NCBI GenBank assembly: GCA_009760885.1
Contig: CM019696.1
Location: 41,648,221 to 41,712,220, forward strand
Length of the DNA stretch: 64,000 nt
Direction: 5' to 3'
DNA from: Achatina immaculata
Lineage: Eukaryota; Mollusca; Gastropoda; Stylommatophora; Achatinidae
Shown here: positions 33,568 through 44,544 of the stretch, piece after piece
How positions within the stretch are numbered: position 1 is the first letter of the stretch
How the letters are laid out: every line of letters begins with the position of its first letter
Position numbers and translations under genes: made by a program
Notes under the pieces: generated by a model
Told to the model about the DNA's origin: nothing
Databases searched by the model: none
The model's input: only the letters and a program-made list of their open reading frames with translations

Positions 33568-33695
33568 CTGTAGTAGTATTAGTTAGTAGTAGTAGTAATA
33601 GTAGTAGTAGTATAGTAGTAGTAGTAGTAGTAGTAGTAGTAATAGTAGTAGTTAGTAGTAGTAGTAGTAGTAGTTAGTAGTAGTATTAGTTAGTT

Positions 33696-33732
<37 letters not shown>

Positions 33733-33999
33733 CTGTAGTAGTATTAGTTTGTAGTAGTAGTATTAGTAGTATTATTAGTTAGTTGTAGTAGTAGTAGTAG
33801 TAGAAGTAGTAGTATTTAGTAATAGTAGTATTAGTAGTATTATTAGTTAGTAGTAGTATTAGTAGTAGTAGTATTAGTAGTATTAGTTAGTTGTAGTAGT
33901 AGTAGTAGTATTAGTAGTTGTAGTAGTATTAGTTAGTAGTAGTACTTAGTAGTAGTAGAAGTATTAGTAGTAGTAGTAATAGTAGTAGTAGTAGTAGTA
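33069..33999 (+). repeat. AGT trinucleotide array (copy C)
   Basis: About 930 bases of agt/tag triplets with phase-shifting single-base insertions, starting at the F4 LINE 3' end. It is about 290 bases longer than the copy A array and has a different internal order of variants. Confidence 0.95.
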
Positions 34000-34255
34000 C
34001 ATGAATCTAATGAACAGAAAAGTGACATATCAAAACCACTAACAACCTTGACCTACCTGACCACCACATCTGCTATCCAAGCCTGCATCAGTCAATCCCA
34101 CTGATACCACATCTCAACAGTAGTGACACAGATCTCTGAGGCCACTGTGGTCTGCCTTGCCCAGCTGCTCTCTTACCATCTCCAATCTAAAAAATAGTAA
34201 TAAAGGGAGGTAATAAGGAATGAAGATGCTGTCCCATTTGGTAGTCAGTGACTAA

Positions 34256-34690
34256 TAGCTGACATGCTAACATCAGGACTGGTGAACCATAGCTGACATA
34301 CTAACATCAAGACTGGTGAACCATAGCTGACATACTAACATCAGGACTGGCAAACCATAGCTGACAAACTAACATCAAGACTGGTGACTCATAGCTGAAA
34401 TACTAAAATCAAGACTGGTGAACAATAGCTGAAACATTAACATCAAGACTGGTGAACCATAGCTGACATACTAACATCGGGACCCATAACTGACATACTG
34501 ACATCAAGACTAGTGAACCATAGCTGACATACTAGCATTAAGACCGATGACTCATTGATGACATACTAACATCAGGACTGGTGAATCATTGCTGACATAC
34601 TAACATGAATGGTAAACAATAGCTGACATACTAACATTAGGACTGGCGAACCATAGCTGACATACCAACATCTGGACTCATGAACCATAG
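34256..34690 (+). repeat. 34-bp minisatellite (copy C)
   Basis: About 14 imperfect units, counterpart of 14333-14840 (about 16 units). Confidence 0.9.
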
Positions 34691-35122
34691 CTGACCAAGA
34701 CCCTGTCCCACCTCTCTGTTGCTACCATCACTAACAGATTTAGCATGTCTAACATGGCAGGGATAGCCATACTCCTCATGGTGATGGACCCTGCTAAAGA
34801 ACTATTCAACACCCTCCCTTTTTAGTTCCACTCCAGGGACTGACAAAAAAATAATTAGCTATCAAAATCAACTCCCAATTTACCAGCTTGATGTGCCTCA
34901 ACATCTTCACAACACTGGCTGCAAAAGAACACCAGCTCAAGGTTCCTGGGAGACAAAAGAAGAGGCACCTAGATAATGTGGAAGGTTGCCAAGTGGTCAC
35001 TGTGGTGAACAGCATCTCCCATTTGCACTTCATAATCCACCTCAGTAACAACAAACTGTCTACTTCTGATTAAGAAAAAATATCTTGAAAACTATGCTAC
35101 AACACTGTGGCATTATGTACAC

Positions 35123-35618
35123 AAGATTATCCATTTCACTTTATTCATTTGCATGTCCCATGCAGAACTTTGCCTCCCAAACAGCACTCCTGTAGGCCTC
35201 TCGGTTGTGAGCAAGATGGCCTGCCTCTGTTGCATCCATTTGCAGATCGTCAATGAAATCTTGCAGGCATCTTCGTTTTGGTCTTCCTCTCTTTCTTTTT
35301 CCCAATATGTATCTTTCCAATACGGTCTTTTCTAAATTATCATGATGTTTAATGTGTCCAAAATAGTTAAGTTTTCTGTCTTTAATCCTCTTTACTGGCC
35401 AGCCTTCTTCAATATTAAGCTCTTGTAGTATAGATATATTTGTTCTTTTTTGTGTCCACGATATTTGGAGAACTCTTCTGTAGCACTTACATTCAAAGGC
35501 ATTTAAGTGTTTCTCACCTGTTTTGTTAATTGTCCAGGTCTCACAGGCATATGTTGCGATTGGAAAGATGATCTTATTTTTGTGGTTCTGTCTGCTCCTC
35601 TCCACAGAAGATTATCCA
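35123..35618 (-). mobile_element. LINE family F2, 5'-truncated copy with 11-bp TSD (copy C)
   Basis: Counterpart of 15272-15777 with the same aagattatcca flanks (35123-35133 and 35608-35618). The 154-codon frame differs from copy A at four positions (for example IQEGW/IEEGW and LADN/LAHN). Confidence 0.9.
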
Positions 35619-36973
35619 CACAACATATATCCGAAGCTAGAACATGGGATGCAGGAGGATAAAGCAGATTACTCTGGTGATTTTCTGTGTGTAGAATGTA
35701 AACTGTAGATGTACTGCTATTCATTTCTGTGTATATTTCCACTATTGTCCACTGGAATAATGTTCCTTCTTACATTACTACTCTATGTTGTTTTGCATCT
35801 GTTTTGTTACTCACTTCACAGACTTACTTGCTGCCAGGTTCATTCTCTCTCAGTGGAAATAGTAATACAGAAGCAGCAACTTTACAGTTGAAATGACTTT
35901 AATGATGCATGAGGTGACGATGAGCGAAATGACGAGAACAACAAAGGTATCAACAAAATCCATGGACACAAGACTGGACATCTCCACGATATATGTTCCC
36001 GGCAGACTAATGTCACCATCAGAACAACCTAATACACTCTGTTCTACATCTGTTTCACTAAACAACATTTCTGACAGCCTAATCTACGTCTATCTCAGAC
36101 GATACACAAAACACACCTGTCCCTCAGTCATATGATTTTTCTCTCACTTGACCTTTTTCCTATCATTCCCCATCCGTGACCCTCGTGCAACCTGAGACAC
36201 GGAGATGGACTCTACTCACAAACAGCTGATTACTTTAGAAGATAACTCATTTTATACAAATGTTCCAATTCTCAGATGAGTTATCTATCTTACATCCAAA
36301 CATTCAATATACTGCTATAAGGAGAGCAAGCAGAAGATATATTTGTTAAGTAATCTTTCTGTTCAAATGATGCTCACTTCAGTGGTTCCCAAAATTGTTA
36401 CGGTCAAGGATGCACAAAGTTAATAATAATTTACTACGGACCTCCCTATACAGTCTCTCTAAACTCCCCTTGACACTATGTACACATTTAAAATCACATG
36501 TTTTTAGTTTTACATAAAGTCTAGTCTTGTTATGTGGACCACTACCTGACCCTTTGTATCCCAAAGTTTGGGAACCACTGCTACAGTTTGTGTGGAAATA
36601 AATGGACCATACTGCACAGTATATCATCTAAATGCATTCAGACCTATGTTAAGAACAAAACACAACAGTCTACTGTACCTGAGAGAGAGTTCATGCGCTG
36701 CCTGATTTAGGCTGATGATGATCTGTGTGTCCGCAACAGACCCTGAGTGCTTGTGACAGACACTGAACACCAGAAGTAGATGTTATGTTGTTCATGACCT
36801 TTGCCAGTTTCAGCCAGGCTCAGTTGCAAATGTAAGGTCTGAAAGTGGAGAGTACTGAAAATTGATGTACTACATCAGATTTATTGTTGATGTATCATAT
36901 CAACAATTTGTTTGAAAACATCAAATATATATCCATACTTACTTACATCCTTCCAATGCCGCTAAATGGTCAC
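35619..36973. other. Unassigned part of block C
   Basis: Counterpart of 15778-17120, with nothing recognised. Confidence 0.5.
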
Positions 36974-37198
36974 ATAGGGCCCGCATAGTAAAGAGAATTA
37001 AATAGAGAAAACTTAAATATTTTGGATGCGTTAAAAGTCATGATAATTTAGACAGGACCATCTTGGAAGGGTACATAATAGGAAAAAGTGGTGTTTCTGT
37101 TTCTTCTGCTTTCAACATCTCAGCAGTCACTTTTATGATCATGCGTGGTAAGGTACAGTGGTCCTATTCTTTACAGATCCCAGGACCACACGGGAGGA
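36974..37198. mobile_element. Mosaic of F2 (plus) and rearranged F3 (minus) fragments (copy C)
   Basis: Counterpart of 17121-17345, with the same junction between the F3 5' end and the F3 RT piece at about 37132. Confidence 0.75.
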
Positions 37199-37200
37199 TG

Positions 37201-37682
37201 TTCGTATATCTTATCTTATCTCCTTCCCGTGCCGTTAAACGTCACATAGGGCTCGCAAAGTAGTTCGCCAATTTTTCCTGTCTTCGGCGAGTCTTTCAAC
37301 CTCATCAAAGGATTTTATACCTGTTAATTTGGCCTCTCTTAATAATGTCCTCTTCAGAGTTTCACGCGGTCTGCCTCTTTTTCTTTGGCTTGTTGTGTTC
37401 CATTTGATAGCTTGTTTTGGGATTCTCTGATCATTTCTTCTCATCAAGTGACCAACATATGCCCATCTCCTTTTCCTGATCACCCATGAGACTGGTTGTG
37501 GTTCAGTCATCTGTCTTATCTCTGCATTGTTCTTGAATTCGTTCCACTTGATGCCGAGTATTTTCCTTAGGCATTTGTTTTCAAAAGAGACTAATTTCTT
37601 TTCTATTTCTTTAGTTGTTTTCCAGCTTTCGCATGAATAAATGAGGGTGGATATTACATTTGAATTGAATAGTCTTAACTTA
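37201..37682 (-). mobile_element. LINE family F1 fragment (copy C)
   Basis: Counterpart of 17351-17823, but with the ggctcgcaaag block kept, so one frame (37235-37717) reads through to the family end ALCDV. It encodes YVGHLMRRNDQ and KRGRPRETLKRT. This copy shows that the 11-base loss is private to copy A. Confidence 0.87.
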
Positions 37683-37744
37683 GTATATACTACAAGTTCG
37701 TACATACTACAAGTCAAATCACGCTTCTCTATATACTAACATCT

Positions 37745-37897
37745 CTATACACTTAGAAACCAGCTCTTACTATCAAGGATGGCGTCAAGTTCCGGATCAA
37801 CGTTACTGGAACTTTCTGTCGAGGACTCTGAAGCAACGCTGTCTACAGAATAGCTTCGATCATCAGAATATTTTGCATCCTCACCTTTGGACGCCAT
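37745..37897 (-). CDS. Small acidic ORF, possible first exon (copy C)
   Basis: Counterpart of 17886-18038, again 50 codons from ATG at 37895-37897 to TAG at 37745-37747, with one Asp-to-Ala difference near the end. The internal GTAAGA donor-like site is kept. The upstream region differs by a 6-base indel. Function unknown. Confidence 0.3.
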   Translation of the reverse strand: MASKGEDAKYSDDRSYSVDSVASESSTESSSNVDPELDAILDSKSWFLSV

Positions 37898-38255
37898 TCT
37901 GATCGAAATGTCAAATGTTTCGTACGTAAACGTTTTCGCTGTTTTAATTATTTTTATTTCAATTTGTATACCGAGGCCGCCTCTACCAATAGTGCATCAT
38001 GTGCATTTGCAAACGACGGGGGACAGCAAATTAGGAGAATTGGGATGAACATGCAAGCAAAATAAATAAAGTAATGTGATTTTTTTTTCTTAAAATACAT
38101 GTTCGTTTATTCGCTAACCCATTGGTCGACCCGACATTATTTTGGGAAGAGGATTCAAAATGAACTGATTTCTCCCTTCTCTGTGACCATTAGAAAAAGA
38201 AATAGTTCCTACGGTACAGATTTGTAGATATTTTCTAATGAGTAGTTCCAAAAAC

Positions 38256-38401
38256 AAAGCGAAGATGGCTGCAAGACATCGTTGATGATCTGCAAATGGA
38301 TGCATCAGCAGAATGCCATCTTGCTCATAACCGAGAGGCCTACAGGAGTGCTGTTTGGGACGCAAAGTTCCGCAAGGGACATGCAAATGAATGAATGAAT
38401 G
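38256..38401 (+). mobile_element. LINE family F2 3'-end fragment (copy C)
   Basis: Counterpart of 18399-18540 with the AATG tail. Confidence 0.85.
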
Positions 38402-39445
38402 CTGCGGAATTCTTTCTTTTAAAAACAAAACAAAACAAACAAACAAACAAAAAAAAACAAAAGTGGTAATGCGCCTCCAGCTCTGGATGCCTTCCCCGCC
38501 CAACGCTGAGTGCGGTCACAAGCACCAGGACGCGTGAAGCAACAACGGGCTGGACTGTGAGCAAGTGCCGAGACACTAGGAGCCACTCCAGTCACATGAT
38601 GATGTTTTGTTAACACATCACCTACCTTACCACCCCCAGCGTGATAACCCTCGACCCGTGTGTTATGGGAGGAACCTCGCGCGACCCAAAGCTTTACAAG
38701 TCAACCAGGCTCTAGTTGACTCTGCGAGGACCTTGACTCAGGTGAGTCTTAACACGATATGGGTTATATGCCGGTAACCAACCGGGTTTCCCCGAGAAGG
38801 CTGAATACTTTGTACACTGACTTGCTTATATATAGCACTATTTGCTTGTGTTTTATGTTATTGGTGGGGTTACAATCAATATAGTCAAATATTTCACTTG
38901 TTAAAACGTGTTCAAAATCACCAAATTTATTTCAAAGTTAGTGTTCTATTGCGATAGTTCTTATACAACCGAATTAGCAATAGTCATAAAGATATGCATA
39001 TTATTACACAAAGTTTGATGCAATACATATCGGCGCTCTTCAACGGGCTTAATAACTCTAACAAAAAAGGTACGATTACTCTTATAATTTTGTGAACTCT
39101 ATTCAATTGTGTGTTCATGAGAATGTGTCATATTTGTAGTTTACATCCCCGTCTTTGACGCTGAAAACTGGTGTATTAGTCTTTTTTAACACTCCCATTA
39201 TTTGTACCCAATACGTGACAAGAAAAGAAATACAAGTTGTTATAAAAAATACAAATATAAAATATGGCTGACATAATGAGCTCAGACTTCATTTACACTA
39301 TTTTTACGATTTCAAAGCACATGGCAAAACTGAACACACTTTATCTTTCGTCTGCTCTCGGTCCTTTATTTTAAATACTGCCATAAACAAGGTAGAAGCT
39401 TCACGCCATGTATGAAAAATAAAATCATGGATATTAAAACATCGT

Positions 39446-39458
39446 ATTTATAGAAAAC
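39446..39458 (+). other. Empty LINE target site
   Basis: A single copy of atttatagaaaac, with left flank collinear to 19500-19587 and right flank collinear to 22811 onward. This is the pre-insertion allele of the F3 LINE site in copy A. Confidence 0.95.
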
Positions 39459-39559
39459 ATCCACTTTCGTTTTCTATCTTGAAAGAAAAAGAAATTTATA
39501 GAATGAAAAAGGTAAATGCAACGGTCAATACTTTTATAATCCCGTGAGCTTTACCCATC

Positions 39560-39840
39560 ATAGCGTTTATGTTAACGTGAAAGGTATATTTATTTTTCAC
39601 TTGTAAACATGTATTATCTCGCTCTTACCAACGTAAGACAGTCGGAATTTTGAAAAAAAAAGGAGGGGAAGGCAAGGATAAGTATCTCTACTTTTAAAAG
39701 TCAGAATATCTAGAGAAAAATGAAAAATCTGAAAGAAAAAAACGAATTTCACTTTCAAGTCGCTGTAATCTTTCCAATATTTTTCCGCCAGTGTTTTGTA
39801 CACCATCTTTATCATGATGATGATGATGATGATGGCACTA
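39560..39840 (+). repeat. Dispersed repeat family Z (copy C)
   Basis: Counterpart of 22910-23200, with a shorter and purer ATG run at 39814-39834. Confidence 0.65.
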
Positions 39841-39946
39841 ATGATAATAAATTTACAGCCTATGCTATGAATTTTTTTCATTAATTCAAACATTATTGTT
39901 GATATTTTTAAAAATTAATGATCGGACATAACATTTACTTACCACC

Positions 39947-40229
39947 TCTCTCTCTCTCTCACTCAATCTCTCTCTCTCTTCTCTGAACCTTAAGTGCCCA
40001 GAGCACAGTGGGCTTCCGCAAGGGTTTTCCACAAACGCCTGTCCTTTGTCTTTTTTCCGCTCTTACTCAACATCCTCTCTGTTGTTCTTCTCCACGTCTC
40101 CTTTGGTCTATCCTTACTTCTGTTCCCCTGTGGTGTCCATCTTAGTGCTGTTTTTGGTAGTGAGTTGTCAGTCAATCGGAGCACGTGTCCCAACCATTGC
40201 CAGCGTCTTTCCTCAATAATTGCTGTACA
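39947..40229 (-). mobile_element. LINE family F3, 5'-truncated copy (copy C)
   Basis: Counterpart of 23300-23572. The frame 39990-40193 is identical in protein sequence; the CT tail is longer and interrupted (39947-39980). Confidence 0.85.
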
Positions 40230-41182
40230 TATTACTTAACATAGCAGATTTTAAAACATTAAGTATTACTTTGAGAATTGAGGTGGGGCGGCAAGATATG
40301 CTACTGCACGGGTAGTGAAAATTCCTACCGCAAGCCCGGGTTATATCATCTATGAACGAGTAAGTGAGTGACGTACTCACTTTATGATTTCACAGTATAG
40401 TAACCCTATTCCCCTACTTTCTCCCCAGTTACATTTTACTATCACCACAGGAAAACAGTAATGACATAGGAACAAAAGACAAACTTCCACGTGTTATTAC
40501 TACTGAAAATCCGGTGACATTATTTTGTAACTCTTGGGCAATAAACCAACACATTTCTCACGTGCACAACACAGACAACCTCAACCTCGCTAACCACTCT
40601 GAGACAATGTGAAGGATTCAGCCCGACAGACCTAGAAAATTGTGACCTTAGATGTAAAGAGGAAAACTTTAGAATACAGCAATATTCTTTTGAGAAACCA
40701 CAACTTTGCCCCCGCCCCTGACCTTCAAGCTGGTCAACCTTGACACACTTCCAATACAACACAATATGCTCACTGCCCCATTTTAGAACTCAGTTTTTGA
40801 AACCGTGTAAACGTTTTAACTTGTACTTGTACGAACTCCCTGTAACTGCGAGCTGTTGTTCTTCGCAGCCGATGCTGTAGAGATGTTGAGGCACAGCATG
40901 GTATCAGCGTGGGAGCGGGTTACGGCGGCTACTTTTTCAGTCCCGGAGTACAGCTAAAAAGCAGGGGGTGTGCAGTGCTTCTTTAGCAGACTCCACCACC
41001 ATGGGGACTACGGGGATCCCTGCCCCGTTAGCCAGGCTATGCTTGTTACTGGGGGAACCACGGAGAGGTGGGACAAGGTCTTGGTCAGCTATGGGTGGCT
41101 AACCCTGACATATCAGTTATGGGTCGCTGATTACCTTATTAGGTGTCTTCACCCTCTGTAAATGTTTTAAATTCACCACACT

Positions 41183-41183
<1 letters not shown>

Positions 41184-41214
<31 letters not shown>

Positions 41215-41410
41215 AAGTGCCAAAGGCACATGGCGCTTTCCACAAACGCCTGTCCTCTGTTCTTGCCCAGGTGAGAAAATACTATCTCCGTTGTTCTTCT
41301 CCGTGTCTACCCTTTGGTCTACCCTTACTCCTGTTCTCCTATGGTGTCCATCTCAGTGCTATTTTTTTTTTTTGGTTGTGAGTCGTCAGCCATCCGGAGC
41401 ACGTGTCCCA
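41184..41410 (-). mobile_element. LINE family F3, short rearranged 3' fragment (copy C)
   Basis: Counterpart of 24505-24730, with a longer CT run (41185-41208) and a small stretch (tgttctccta) that is absent in copy A. Confidence 0.75.
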
Positions 41411-41704
41411 ACTTCATATGGTCACTATTATTTATTATTGTGCCACTTGGTCAGTCGTGTTAAATATTTTTCCTCTTAGACCTCCCACCTTTTTTTTAAC
41501 CATAATTTTTCGGTGATCGTCTGATACTCCAACGTCTTCTCACGAAATGTCCAAAGAAAATGGCCTTTTTCGTAAGGTTCAGTTTTAACCTTCGAAAACG
41601 TGTACTTTTCTGGGCATCCCTAGGCAGTCTCCTTCACCATAACACGTCTTTACTGCTTTCAATTTCTGTTATATCTATTCAAAATTCCACGTGAAGTAAC
41701 CCTG

Positions 41705-41705
<1 letters not shown>

Positions 41706-41797
<92 letters not shown>
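41706..41797 (+). repeat. TA dinucleotide run, long allele
   Basis: About 92 bases of uninterrupted ta, against about 20 in copy A. Such runs form cruciforms readily and are hard to assemble. Confidence 0.95.
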
Positions 41798-41799
<2 letters not shown>

Positions 41800-42116
41800 T
41801 CAATTTTTTCGCATCATGTACCCTTTTCACAGAATGTCATTTCTCTTCACGCCCCACTCACCATTCCCCCAACGACTGTCTCAAAAAATATTCATATAAA
41901 ATTCCAACAACAGTTGGAGTCTGTTAATCTGCTCTTTGTCGCAGACTCATAAGACTGTCGAGCACATTTTAAGCTTCTAGTATAGATGGTGCACTGCATG
42001 TATTTGAAAATATATAAATCAGAACAATAAACATTGAAATACTTGTTTTTTAAAATGGTGGTTTCAAAATGTCTGAATTTATAAGTAACAACTGTATCCT
42101 TAGTATTAATATTACG

Positions 42117-42460
42117 CGTGCTGCGGTGAAGTAGCGGTTAGCGCACTTGCCTGGTTTAATTTCACACTCAGTCGAAAGTTTATGTTAACGTGAAAGGTCT
42201 CTCGTTGCGTGTGTCTTTTTTACTTCTTATATTTCACTTGTAATGTGTGGTCTCACGCTCCTAACAACGTAAGACGCTGGAATGTTTAAAAATGATGTTT
42301 ATTTTAAAGTCTAGACACTTACACATTTTTAAATCTACAGACATATTTCTAAAAGCTGCAAAAACAAATTCAACTAATCGCAGTAATCTTTTAAATATGT
42401 TTCCACAGTGTTTGCAACACACAACATATTTATGATGATTATCATGACGACGACGACGAT
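42117..42460 (+). repeat. Dispersed repeat family Z with tRNA-like head (copy C, full)
   Basis: Counterpart of 25366-25625, but continuing beyond the point where copy A breaks. The extra part (gtaatctttta...tttccacagtgttt, then atgatgattatcatgacgac) matches the end of 23100-23190. It therefore shows the whole repeat and indicates that copy A lost its end. Confidence 0.65.
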
Positions 42461-43730
42461 GAAAATCGAAGTTGGCACTAGACTTTTCTTCCATTCTTTC
42501 CATTTCATTTCTTCGTTTTACCCCATCCCCTCCCTTTAAAAAAAAACAATCTATCTCACACTGTGGTGCCACTATTAGCGCAGGATTATCATAGCGATAT
42601 TGAAATGCCTTGTTATTCAACGCAGTTTAATGAAGATCATTCACTATCATAGTCAACTTAGCTGTCAGATAGGTGCCTGATTCTCTTGTGCTAGGCTTAC
42701 TGGAGCTACTCACTTTCAAATAGATCATGACTCTTATATCTTTTCCGGCCGCCGTCCATTTCCTTTCAAACAATAAAACCACAAAACAATGATTTTGCTC
42801 ACATGGTTCTGATGTTACCGGTGCCTCTCTTTCCCGCCCCGCCTCCACCTCCACCCACCGTCAACTGGACCTTCCCAACACCCAAAATATTAGTTTGTTA
42901 CTGTTTGTTTTACACTTCTACGTGATCATATCATTGCCTTTGTAGCCATTCCTTCTTCTTTGTATTTTTTTAAACTGACAAGACAGAAGTTGGAGAGCTT
43001 GGTAATCACTGAACATACAGAAGGCAGAAGTTATGTTATTCTGTAGTACTGGGGGTTGGGGAGTCTTAAGGACAAAGAAGAGTTAAGCTAAGACAGGGAA
43101 GAGAAAGGTATAGGTTTTAGTATGAGTTTTGCTCGTGCGTGTTTCGGTTCGATGTAAAGGCCAAGCTGCGAGTTTATTTTTGTCTTAAGTTATTTGAGTT
43201 TGCATGCTTGGATGTTTTGACGGGAGGTTACGAAAAACCGTGCTGGGCTGACCCAAGGTCAGAATGGTCAGTTGCTGTTAGATTGTTTTGATAAAAGGAA
43301 CTTTTTGTTCTTTTTGTCTAGATAGCAGTGGGACTTTTTTTCTGGTACACACACACACACACCAAAAAGGCCCCGGGGTTGACCCAGCCTCTAAAAATTG
43401 GTACCAGAGAAATCTGGGAAGATAAAGCGGCCAGGTGTGATACTGACCACATCACATTTTTATGTGTCGAAGGCCATGGAAAATACGGGCTTAACACCCT
43501 ATTCCTCAATATGCTTTAATGGCATGGAAACGGAATTTTACCTTTACCTTAATAGATGCAACGTATTTTCAGAGCTGTTATGAAATTGTTATAACAACGT
43601 AGAATCATTCTTTTTCAAACTCATACTACAGAAATGAATAGATTATTTAATACAGACTAAAAGCAGACAAAGAATAGAAATCCAGGAAGCAAATCAGCCA
43701 AATAAATCTGGATATATTCAGTTACAGGAA
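42381..43730 (+). other. 1.35 kb present only in copy C
   Basis: Copy A joins ctaatcgca directly to actgacgtttt at about 25626, whereas in copy C these two points lie 1.35 kb apart. There is no target duplication at the ends, and the left end continues a repeat interrupted in copy A, so a deletion in A is more likely than an insertion in C. The segment holds the end of family Z, an F4-like scrap at 42975-43030, and a family Y repeat. Confidence 0.8.
43325..43545 (+). repeat. Dispersed repeat family Y, copy 1
   Basis: Shares aaaggcccnggggt, accagagaaatct, ggaagataaa, ccaggtgtgatact and the final aattttacct blocks in the same order with 46165-46345, and includes an ACAC run at 43348-43361. No coding frame. 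A SINE or other short retroposon is possible. Confidence 0.65.
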
Positions 43731-43893
43731 CTGACGTTTTCGCTTAGGGTTAGTGGAGGCTTCATTTGTCTATTTTTTTCTCCGTTGGAGTCTGTTAATC
43801 TCCTCTTTATCGCAGACTCATAAGACTGTCGAGCAAATTTTAAGCTTCTAGTATAGATGGTGCACTGCATGTATTTGAAAATATATAAATCAG
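43731..43893 (+). repeat. Rejoined duplicate flank
   Basis: 43731-43782 matches 25627-25675 of copy A. 43786-43893 is a second copy of 41916-42023 (gttggagtctgttaatc through aaatatataaatcagaa), with a few changes. The telomere-like tract starts exactly where this second copy stops. Confidence 0.85.
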
Positions 43894-44216
43894 AACCCTA
43901 ACCCTAACTCAACCCTAACCCTAATCCTAAAACCTAACCCTAACCCTAAACCCCTAACCCTAACCCCTAACCCATAACCCCTAACCCTTAATCCTTAACC
44001 CCTATCCTTTTACCCTGACCCTAACCCTTAACCCCTAACCTTTTACCCCGACCCTAACCCTTACCCCGACGCTGACCCGAACCCTGATCCCAACTCTGAC
44101 CCTAACCCCAACTTTGACCCGGACCGTGATCTCAACTCTGACCCTAACCACGACTTGACCCAGACCCTGTTCCCAACTCTGACCCTGAACCCGACCCTAA
44201 CCTAAACCATAACTCG
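43894..44216 (+). repeat. Degenerate interstitial telomeric tract (CCCTAA)n
   Basis: Begins with near-perfect ccctaaccctaac units. Over about 320 bases these decay into ccctaacccct, ccttaacc, ccctgac and ccccaact variants. The C-rich strand is on top, with the best-kept units at the left. The unit is the TTAGGG type used by vertebrates, molluscs and many other animals. The left edge coincides with a duplication breakpoint. Confidence 0.92.
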
Positions 44217-44221
44217 TAACC

Positions 44222-44345
44222 ATATTTCATCAGTATGGGTGTTTATGGGACATGACCAACCTCTACAGCAAAAGTGCCTTGGTATGAGTAGCTCTCGCCG
44301 TGCTACTACTAGACATACCGATTAAGGGTCACTTTATCCTTTCCG
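44222..44345 (-). repeat. Family X fragment, inverted
   Basis: This is the reverse complement of 4571-4695 with about 80 percent agreement (for example ggcatgagtagctctcgccg against ggtatgagtagctctcgccg). With the direct copy at about 44890-45005 it forms an imperfect inverted repeat around a spacer of about 550 bases. Confidence 0.75.
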
Positions 44346-44429
44346 AGATCTATTCACATCGGTGCTACACCTCCGGCAATAACAGTCCCTAGAACCTTAA
44401 GTTGAAAAACCTTAACTTTGTTTTCGTAC

Positions 44430-44520
44430 TTACAATGTGTTACTGCTATATTGTCTCAAGATTTTTAAAGGCCAGTGCTATCTTTGCAGTTCTAATTGAA
44501 CTCGCAAACTTTGATTCGCT
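44430..44520 (-). mobile_element. Short LINE family F1 scrap
   Basis: tgtctcaagatttttaaagg, tttgcagttctaatt and related blocks match F1 at about 1215-1275 on the same strand. Only about 80 bases remain. Confidence 0.5.
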
Positions 44521-44544
44521 GGAATATAATAAACACTAGTACAT

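Larger units (their letters stand above)
27900..43782 (+). repeat. Large duplicated block, copy B/C
   Basis: Collinear with 10138-25675. It differs by a direct duplication of about 1.85 kb inside it (29092-30940 repeated at 30941-32801), by lacking the 3.2-kb LINE, by longer AGT, ATC and TA microsatellites, and by an extra 1.35 kb (42381-43730). The offset to copy A is 17760-17765 before the internal duplication, about 19850 after it, and about 16650 after the empty LINE site. Confidence 0.95.

Noticed and set aside
42261..42620. 119-codon minus-strand frame with His/Arg-rich stretch
   Set aside because: It covers dispersed repeat family Z and its ATG/GAC microsatellite, which explains the basic stretch. 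It is broken in the paralogous copies.
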